From contig DATESN010000008.1 of assembly GCA_035270785.1 (NCBI GenBank), positions 1-6,277 on the forward strand: a stretch of DNA of 6,277 nucleotides, read 5' to 3'. The DNA is from DATESN01 sp035270785. Its GTDB lineage: Bacteria; Bacillota; Clostridia; Lachnospirales; Lachnospiraceae. The notes beneath the pieces are model-generated. The model did not search any database and was not told the DNA's origin. It worked only from the letters and a program-made list of their open reading frames with translations. Positions 1 through 4,894 of this stretch are shown one piece after another. Each line of letters begins with the position of its first letter. Position 1 is the first letter of the stretch. The position numbers were made by a program, and so were the translations under genes.

Positions 1-1066
1 TCACATTCATATTTGCTAACAGAAAAATCAACACCTTTGCTAACTCCACCAGGTCCAGCAAATAAATCCACAGCTGCATCTACACCAGCTTCTTCCCCAA
101 CCACATACCCACTCCCATAATACCTGGTATTGCAGACATATTTAGGTCTTCCCTGGTAAGAATGGATCATTCTTTTTCCGCATCCACCACAGAATACTTT
201 TCCCTTTAACACATGTGATTCATGTTTCCTTTCCCCATAATAAAATCCATCTGCCCTAATTTTCTTAGCCTTCTCAAACATATCTTTAGAAATTATAGCT
301 TCATGTGTACCTGGAACCCGAATCCATTCTTCTTCAGGAACATGCACCTGCCGTTTAGAACCAACACCGGTTGACTTTAATTTACCCTGGACCATATTTC
401 CAAGATACATTTCATTATCCAAAATTCTTTTCACTTTGCTCACGGTCCAGTTTTGCTGGGTATGATTCTTAAAATTACCATCCACTCTGCCAACTGCCTG
501 TTTCATATAAATAGCCGGAGTCACAACTCCTTCTTCATTCAAAATCTTGCTAATCTGATATAAGGAGTTCCCATCAAGCGCCATTTTGAATAATTTTCTA
601 ATAACCGTTGCCGCTGCATGATCTACCAATATCTTTGATTTATCAGACGGATCTTTAATATATCCAAAGGGAGCATGTCCACCAACAAACTTCCCCTGTT
701 TCTTTAAAGCAGCCATAGAGGTCTTAACTTTTTCCGACAGGTCCTTACTATAATAATCATAAATAAGCATTTTAAACTGGTCGCTAAGTCCACTAATTCC
801 ACCCAGCGTTTCTTTACTGTCATACCCATCATTTACTGCTATAAATCTTACACCCATGAATGGAAATATCTGTTCAATATGACTTCCAAGTTCAATATGG
901 TCTCGGGAAAATCTTGAAAAATCCTTTACAATGACACACTTGATCTGCTCTTCCCGAACTTTTTCAACATATCTTGCATGCCCGGGCGATTCAAATTTGT
1001 TCCACTATATCCATCATCGACGAATTGCAAAATATTATTTCCCTTCAAATCGTCGTCCGCGCTTAC
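1..1066 (-). pseudogene. Large serine recombinase A, N-terminally truncated and frameshifted
   Basis: Relic of a large serine site-specific recombinase, a family that integrates and excises clostridial transposons, ICEs and prophages. Reading leftward from 1066, one frame gives DDDLKGNN and VDDGYSGTNLNRPGMQDML. After a shift near 958-966 (one base fewer than expected) it continues with REEQIKCVIVKDFSRFSRD, the resolvase catalytic core with its arginines. Next come the recombinase domain (HAPFGYIKDPSDKSK, NWTVSKVKRILDNEMYLGN, EEEWIRVPGTHEAII) and a zinc-ribbon start with C-G-G-C and YVC. The frame is open without a stop to position 3 and leaves the window. The N-terminal 45 or so residues, including the catalytic serine, are missing because IS sequence starts at 1067. 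The last 35 visible residues are atypical for the family (see findings). Without the serine, and with the frameshift, it cannot be an active recombinase. The single-base shift could also be a sequencing error. Confidence 0.88.
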
Positions 1067-1154
1067 ATGACTGTACAAATTACTTTTTTGAAATTGAACA
1101 AGAGGACGGATTAAAACAATATGGGCCTTCCAAGGAACACAGACCAAATCCAAT
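1067..1154 (+). repeat. 88-bp direct repeat, left copy (transposase fragment)
   Basis: Starts with ATGACTGTACAAATTA and ends with CAGACCAAATCCAAT. Matches 2512-2599 at 85 of 88 positions by eye; the differences are C/T, A/G and G/C. The left edge is exactly the junction with recombinase A. To the right, the transposase gene continues normally. Confidence 0.9.
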
Positions 1155-1986
1155 TGTGGAAATGGGTTTGTTTATGGATGGTGACAGGATTCCACTCGCA
1201 TTTTCTATTCACGCTGGCAACACGAATGAGCAACTCACTTTAAAGCCGCTAGAAGAACAAATAATTAAGGATTTTTCTATGTCGAAGTTTATTGTCTGTA
1301 CAGATGCTGGTCTTTCTTCTACAAATAACCGCAAGTTTAATAACGTAAATGAACGCTCTTTCATTACAACTCAGTCTATTAAAAAACTAAAAAAACACTT
1401 AAAAGAATGGGCACTTTCAAGTGAGGGATGGTTGCTAGAGAGAATCGCTGAAAAATACGATATCAGCCAACTAGAAAAATCGGAAGAAAGCATTGAGAAA
1501 TATCGAAATTGTACTTTTTACAAAGAACGATGGATTAATGAGGATGCTATTATTTACGAATCAATCTATGATGGTTTTTATGCAGTATGTACTAATCTGG
1601 AGGACGAGGCACCAGCTATCGCCAAAATAAATCACAATCGCTGGGAAATCGAAGAATGTTTCCGCATTATGAAAACGGATTTTAAGGCAAGGCCGGTATA
1701 CCTAAGCAGAGATGATCGAATCAAAGCTCATTTCACCACCTGTTTTTTGGCACTTGTGATCCATCGATACTTAGAAAAGCGACTAGATAACAAATATACG
1801 AGCAGCAATATCATAAATACGCTGCGAAACATGAACTTCTTCAAAGTGCAAACAGAGGAATATATTCCAACCTATACAAGAACAGATTTGACAGATACCC
1901 TTCATGAGACATTTGATTTTCGAACTGATTATCAAATCATTAGCACGACACAAATGAAAAAAATATTTAAATCCACAAAAAAATAA
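1067..1986 (+). pseudogene. IS1634-like transposase, C-terminal part (right IS half)
   Basis: Encodes the catalytic domain of a DDE transposase. The first Asp is in HDCTNYFFE (codon 1069-1071), the second in CTDAGLSS (1303-1305) and the Glu in NRWEIEECFRIMK (1651-1653). The last fits the N-x2-R-x3-E-x6-K variant of the IS4-family YREK signature, so the catalytic triad is intact. The N-terminal 190 or so residues (DNA-binding part) are missing. A second loss lies near 1542, where ERWINE runs straight into DAIIYESIYDGFYAV; full-length relatives, as I remember them, carry about 60-70 more residues there. The frame stays open upstream to an ATG at 931, but codons 931-1066 are only antisense of recombinase A, so that chimeric start is accidental. 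The stop is TAA at 1984-1986, followed by the IS right end. Probably not functional. Confidence 0.85.
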
Positions 1987-2015
1987 ATAAGGTACGCACT
2001 TTTTTTGCAAAAAAT

Positions 2016-2054
2016 AAAGCTTGGAGTTCCCTGTTTATAGGGGTTTCAAGCTTT
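2016..2054 (+). terminator. Hairpin at the IS right end, behind the transposase
   Basis: A 15-bp stem including G-T pairs: AAAGCTTGGAGTTCC (2016-2030) pairs with GGGGTTTCAAGCTTT (2040-2054) around a 9-nt loop. It starts 29 nt after the transposase stop. No clean U-run follows, so it may be a weak terminator, an mRNA-stabilising stem or a structural element of the IS end. Confidence 0.5.
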
Positions 2055-2066
2055 ATACTCTTCTCT

Positions 2067-2080
2067 AACTGTCAAACGTG
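2067..2080 (+). repeat. Candidate terminal inverted repeat, right end (IRR)
   Basis: The core AACTGTCAAA (2067-2076) is the exact reverse complement of TTTGACAGTT at 2197-2206. It lies outward of the transposase end and its hairpin, as an IS right end should. How far the repeat extends past the 10-bp core is unclear because the next bases match only partly. Confidence 0.6.
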
Positions 2081-2190
2081 AGAAATTAAAATAGCCACTC
2101 CGCAAAAGGGTAGTTTGGGGGTGTTTTTGAAAGAAATTTGGTTTACTTTACTCAACCATTGGTGAAATGCGCCAATCATTCCATAAATTT
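2081..2190. other. Spacer of about 110 bp between the two IS ends
   Basis: Non-coding sequence lying between the inward-abutting IRR and IRL. It contains a G-rich stretch (2118-2123) and a hairpin: ATTGGTG (2158-2164) pairs with CGCCAAT (2170-2176) around AAATG. I recognise no gene or promoter. It could be old target DNA between tandem elements, part of a longer IS end, or a long target duplication of the kind reported for IS1634. Confidence 0.4.
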
Positions 2191-2206
2191 TCGTGTTTTG
2201 ACAGTT
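2191..2206 (+). repeat. Candidate terminal inverted repeat, left end (IRL)
   Basis: TCGTGTTTTGACAGTT, whose inner 10 bases (2197-2206) mirror the IRR core at 2067-2076. It lies about 110 bp upstream of the start of the left transposase fragment, in the right polarity for the IS left end. Confidence 0.6.
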
Positions 2207-2224
2207 GCATTGAATATCAATTCC

Positions 2225-2253
2225 TATAGGCCTTGAGAAGCCTATATTTTTTT
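2225..2253 (+). terminator. Rho-independent terminator inside the IS left end
   Basis: TATAGGC (2225-2231) and GCCTATA (2240-2246) form a perfect 7-bp stem with an 8-nt loop, followed by seven T residues (2247-2253). It stands between IRL and the transposase promoter. It probably blocks transcription reading in from flanking DNA, a common protection in insertion sequences. Confidence 0.75.
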
Positions 2254-2282
2254 GTCCTTTTTAAAATAATCGTTGCATGATA

Positions 2283-2291
2283 TGTTATAAT
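2283..2291 (+). promoter_or_regulatory. Extended -10 promoter of the transposase
   Basis: TGTTATAAT is a perfect extended -10 (TGnTATAAT), 23 bp before the transposase ATG at 2315. No good -35 lies at 17-18 bp spacing (AAAATA at 2263-2268); the extended -10 may compensate. The transcript leader would be very short, and only a weak G-rich stretch (AGGGG, near 2294-2298) could serve in ribosome binding. Confidence 0.55.
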
Positions 2292-2314
2292 GTAGGGGAT
2301 GAGATGGGTTTCCT

Positions 2315-2599
2315 ATGCGATTTAAAATATCACGTTCTAAGAATTCTGCTTCACTTTATGTCACAAAAACTGTCTATGAGAATAAAAAAGAAAAAACTAT
2401 TACGGTTAAAAACTCGGGAAAGAAGAAGAACTAATGAAAATGTTTTCATTCAGTCAGAAATTTATAAAAAAAGTCTGTCCATTTCAAAGCGAAATGACAA
2501 GATACTTTACTATGACTGTACAAATTATTTTTTTGAGATTGAACAAGAGGACCGATTAAAACAATATGGGCCTTCCAAGGAACACAGACCAAATCCAAT
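2315..2599 (+). pseudogene. IS1634-like transposase, N-terminal part with internal deletion (left IS half)
   Basis: ATG at 2315 opens a frame reading MRFKISRSKNSASLYVTKTV and on to a TAA at 2432-2434 after 39 codons, typical of the start of IS1634-group transposases. The sequence then changes frame twice. LGKEEELMK is visible in a second frame near 2412-2438, and from about 2431 a third frame gives ENVFIQSEIYKK, SKRNDKILYYDCTNYFFE and KEHRPNPI. Between these pieces roughly 130-150 residues of the family N-terminal region are missing (estimate from memory of the family). The gene ends abruptly at 2599, where recombinase B sequence begins. The last 88 bp match 1067-1154. It cannot encode an active transposase; a 39-residue N-terminal peptide is the most that could be made from the native start. 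Confidence 0.8.
2512..2599 (+). repeat. 88-bp direct repeat, right copy (transposase fragment)
   Basis: Matches 1067-1154 with three substitutions and no gaps. The right edge (CCAAT at 2595-2599) is exactly the junction with recombinase B. To the left, the transposase reading continues (SKRNDKILYY). Confidence 0.9.
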
Positions 2600-3235
2600 A
2601 TAATAGGGCTCATTTTCTTTATTCACTGATTTTGTATCTCTTCTTAGCAATAGCTGAACTGCTTCAAAATCTACTATTGAAATAATTGTTTCATGATTAT
2701 CCTTACATCTAACCCACTCCTGGGAAGTCTTGTTTATGGTCTTTTTGATTTTATAATTCATTTTTTTTGTTTTGCTTTGAGGCAGATTTCCAATATATAC
2801 TTCATCTGTCAACACACGAAATACAGATGACGCACACCACTTGGCTTTCGCATTCTTCTTAAAGCCAACGGAACAGTTAATTCATTTTTATTTTTGGGGG
2901 TTTTAAGATAACCAAAGGTTGCAAATGAGCCCATATATTCGCCACTTATCCTTTTGATTCTTTGATTGTTACGGACTTTCACAGAAATATCCCTGCTGTA
3001 AGAATCATTGATCAAATTCTTTACAGACATGGTTAAAGCAGTCTCGCACATATCAGCTGTGAGACTGTCGAATTGATCATTTATGGATATAAATTGGATT
3101 CCAAGCTCTGGAAACATCTTTGACATAAATTGTCCTGAGCCAATAAAATCTCTGCCAAAACGCGAAAAATCCTTTACGATAACGCAATTTACTTTACCTG
3201 CTTTGACTACTTCAATCAATATATGAATGACATTT
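2600..3235 (-). pseudogene. Large serine recombinase B, truncated at both ends, with internal deletion
   Basis: A second serine recombinase relic, different from A. From about 3219 leftward it reads IEVVKAGKVNCVIVKDFSRFGRD, then LGIQFISINDQFDS, YSRDISVKVRNNQRIKRISG and MGSFATFGYLKTPKNKNELT, down to about 2872. There the sense frame switches: GFKKNAKAKW (2837-2866) continues as SSVFRVLTDEVYIGNL, KTINK, EWVRCKDNHETIIS and KSVNKENEP down to 2606. About 45 residues of the recombinase domain are missing at the switch. The N-terminal 60-70 residues, with the catalytic serine, are absent (a stop lies in frame at 3235-3237), and the zinc-ribbon and C-terminus are cut off by IS sequence at 2600. A and B contain the same domains, so they are remnants of two genes, perhaps once a tandem recombinase pair. 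Confidence 0.85.
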
Positions 3236-3263
3236 CTTTACATTTAAAAATTAAAATCTTTCT

Positions 3264-3650
3264 TTAAATTATTTTTATTAATTTTTCAATTAATTCTAGA
3301 TCGGCCGGAAGCCATGCAACTGAATTAAGTTCATTCTTATCCAACCACTTGGCATCCGTATGCTCCTTTAAAATCAATTCACCTGAAACAAGTTTGCATA
3401 TGAAGCAATGCATCGTTAGATGAAAGTTTGGATAATCATATTGCACTGTCTCTACTAGCTCACCCACTTCAATCAAAGTATCTAGTTCCTCTTTTATCTC
3501 CCTGATTAATGCTTCCTCCGCGGTTTCTCCTAGCTCCATCTTTCCACCTGGGAACTCCCATCCACCTTTGAATTCTCCAGCTCCCCGTTGCGTTGCAAAT
3601 ATCTTGTCATCTTTTCTTATAATCGCAGCTACTACTTCAATTGTCTTCAT
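3264..3650 (-). CDS. MutT-like Nudix hydrolase (probable nucleoside triphosphate pyrophosphohydrolase)
   Basis: A 128-residue cytosolic Nudix protein, normal length for the MutT/NudG type, which hydrolyses (deoxy)nucleoside triphosphates, often damaged or modified ones, to monophosphate and pyrophosphate with Mg2+. The Nudix box lies at residues 36-58 (G36, E42, R50, E51, E54, E55). The metal-binding REIKEE core is complete, while the usual glycine near its end is Asp57. KGGWEFPGGK precedes the box, and YDYPNFHLTMHCF (71-83) and KWLDKNEL (101-108) are typical of the NudG-like group. The ATG at 3648-3650 has AAGGAG five bases upstream. It begins 13 nt after the NERD-HRDC gene, so the two are cotranscribed. 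It is last in the operon, and no clear terminator follows. Substrate is unknown: it could clean the nucleotide pool or act on a signal or modified nucleotide in the neighbouring genes' pathway. Confidence 0.9.
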   Translation of the reverse strand: MKTIEVVAAIIRKDDKIFATQRGAGEFKGGWEFPGGKMELGETAEEALIREIKEELDTLIEVGELVETVQYDYPNFHLTMHCFICKLVSGELILKEHTDAKWLDKNELNSVAWLPADLELIEKLIKII

Positions 3651-3654
3651 AATA

Positions 3655-3660
3655 CTCCTT
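3655..3660 (-). promoter_or_regulatory. Ribosome binding site of the Nudix gene
   Basis: Minus-strand AAGGAG, with 4 nt between it and the ATG at 3650. It lies within the 13-nt gap after the upstream gene's stop, supporting that start and translation in series. Confidence 0.75.
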
Positions 3661-3663
3661 TAT

Positions 3664-4773
3664 TTAAATATTTTTTAAGATCGTGAGTATCTCTTCTCCA
3701 TATTTTTCAACTTTTGCATTTCCAAATCCTGTGATGCCTAACAGGTTATCTTTTGTCTTAGGCATTCTACTAATTATATCCATCATCTGTGTATCATTAA
3801 AAATAAAATATGGTTTTATTTTCTCTTGTCTACTTTTTTGTAGTCTGAATTCCTTGAGCTTTAAAATCAATTCCTCTTGATTGCTTATTGTCTGCGATGG
3901 AACGTAAAATTTCTCTTTCTGTTGTGGTGCTTGTTGACTAAATTTATACTTCTTCAACACATATTTACCTGAAATATTTTCAACTGTCTTTTTATCAATC
4001 GTTATGTTATCTTCGTTCATCTTTTCTAATATATCTTCATATTTCTTAGCGTAATCAGATTTATTAGGGGTATGATATTCAAGTAGTTCTTCTGCAAATG
4101 TCTTCATTTCTTTATCCGTAAACGATACTAATTTCGATGCAGCATTCATTTCTTTAATATATTTGATAAGCTGATCTGCTCTAATTACCTTCTCTTTCAT
4201 TTCTTTCTTGGCATATTTTGCATTTAAAATTGTTTTCGGATTTGCCAATACTACTATAGATTTATAATTATCATCAAAGTTTTTTTCAAATAATGTTTTT
4301 GTAATAATATTTCCTTTCGAATTACGTCGAATTTGTTTTAATATCTCCAAGTGCCTTTGATTTTGAGTAATTGGAGAATATATACCTTCTTTTACTTTTT
4401 TACGGTATAATTCATAACTTCTAATGAAATTGCCATTGATATCAATCTCTATATCTCCAATCAAATTCTTGCATTCTATAATATAAGTTATTTTTCTTGT
4501 TACAACGATGTAGTCAATCTGAGCTGATAGGCCATCCACCTCCAAATGTATATCATGAAATATGTACATTGGCATTGCACTATTTTTAAGCTCAAATGCT
4601 ATATTCTTTTCTCCAAACTCCCCAATTGTTGCAATTTTAATCTCTTTATCAATGTCTTCCTTTAATTTGCCTTGCGCTTTTTCCTGTAAAGCCCTAAGAC
4701 GCTCAATATATGCTGTTGCATCACTTTCCTCTTTCATAAATACTGGTGCTTTTAATTTGTCGAATATTCCCAT
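3664..4773 (-). CDS. NERD-HRDC protein, nuclease-related and DNA-binding
   Basis: A 369-residue soluble protein with no signal or membrane segment. Residues 46-150 form a NERD (nuclease-related) domain: IGEFGEKN (50-57), AQIDYIVVTRK (84-94) and IIECKN (98-103), then a conserved glutamine region at SPITQNQRHLEIL (133-145). E52/E55, D87, E100 and K102 fit the PD-(D/E)xK nuclease pattern, so DNA cleavage is plausible but unproven. Residues 165-230 resemble the remainder of NERD proteins (IVVLANPKTIL). A lysine-rich linker follows. Residues 300-369 are an HRDC domain (PYFIFNDTQM, LLGITGFGNAKVEKYGEEIL), the DNA-binding module found at the end of RecQ and RNase D. The start is supported by AAAGGGG seven bases upstream. 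It stands between the helicase and the Nudix gene, so it may be the nuclease or DNA-targeting partner of the helicase. Alternatively it may only bind DNA ends. Confidence 0.88.
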   Translation of the reverse strand: MGIFDKLKAPVFMKEESDATAYIERLRALQEKAQGKLKEDIDKEIKIATIGEFGEKNIAFELKNSAMPMYIFHDIHLEVDGLSAQIDYIVVTRKITYIIECKNLIGDIEIDINGNFIRSYELYRKKVKEGIYSPITQNQRHLEILKQIRRNSKGNIITKTLFEKNFDDNYKSIVVLANPKTILNAKYAKKEMKEKVIRADQLIKYIKEMNAASKLVSFTDKEMKTFAEELLEYHTPNKSDYAKKYEDILEKMNEDNITIDKKTVENISGKYVLKKYKFSQQAPQQKEKFYVPSQTISNQEELILKLKEFRLQKSRQEKIKPYFIFNDTQMMDIISRMPKTKDNLLGITGFGNAKVEKYGEEILTILKNI

Positions 4774-4780
4774 AGCTTTT

Positions 4781-4787
4781 CCCCTTT
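4781..4787 (-). promoter_or_regulatory. Ribosome binding site of the NERD-HRDC gene
   Basis: Minus-strand AAAGGGG within a purine-rich tract, 7 nt from the ATG at 4773. It decides this start over later Met codons. Confidence 0.65.
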
Positions 4788-4826
4788 TTCCTTTTCCTTT
4801 TAGACTTTTGTTTTTATTAATATTTT

Positions 4827-4839
4827 ATAACACTGTTAT
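4827..4839. promoter_or_regulatory. Small perfect palindrome between helicase and NERD-HRDC genes
   Basis: ATAACA-C-TGTTAT, six-base arms around one base, inside the 121-nt gap 4774-4894. On the minus strand TTGATA (4843 to 4838) overlaps it, and a poor -10 (TATTAA, 4822 to 4817) lies 15 nt further. The site could therefore be an operator over a weak internal promoter. In AT-rich DNA such a palindrome can also be chance. Confidence 0.25.
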
Positions 4840-4894
4840 CAATTCCCCTTCGAATGATATGTAATGCTATATTTTCATATTTGCTCTAATAATT

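Larger units (their letters stand above)
1067..2599 (+). mobile_element. IS1634-like insertion sequence, halves in permuted order
   Basis: The right part (transposase C-terminal two thirds, hairpin, terminal inverted repeat; 1067 to about 2080) precedes the left part (inverted repeat, terminator, promoter, transposase start and the beginning of the catalytic domain; about 2191-2599). Read circularly, the halves would join into one element through a shared 88-bp segment. The family call rests on the transposase (DCTNYFFEIEQED, KEHRPNPIVEMGLFMDG, FITTQSIKKLKKHLKEWAL, NRWEIEECFRIMK), which I recognise as the IS1634 group of the IS4/DDE superfamily. Both halves contain coding deletions, so the element cannot make a full transposase. 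Outer borders abut recombinase relics on both sides and show no terminal repeats there. Confidence 0.75.

Noticed and set aside
926..1153. Short minus-strand frame across the recombinase/IS junction
   Set aside because: Its start lies in antisense IS sequence and its end is the frameshifted recombinase A; it is part of that pseudogene, not a separate gene.
1783..2010. Minus-strand frame of 75 codons
   Set aside because: Antisense to the transposase end; cysteine-rich random-looking sequence with no support.
2158..2176. Hairpin in the IS spacer as a terminator
   Set aside because: The 7-bp stem is not followed by a T-run; reported only as structure in the spacer.
2273..2278. TTGCAT as a -35 for the transposase promoter
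   Set aside because: It lies only 7 bp from the -10 at 2286, far from the 16-18 bp needed.
2277..2603. Open frame of 108 codons starting at 2277
   Set aside because: Only its last part is transposase sequence. The first 50 codons are out of frame with the real transposase start at 2315, so it is a product of frame shifts and not a gene.
3236..3263. Terminator after the Nudix gene
   Set aside because: The sequence is AT-rich but forms no convincing GC-containing stem followed by a T-run on the minus strand.
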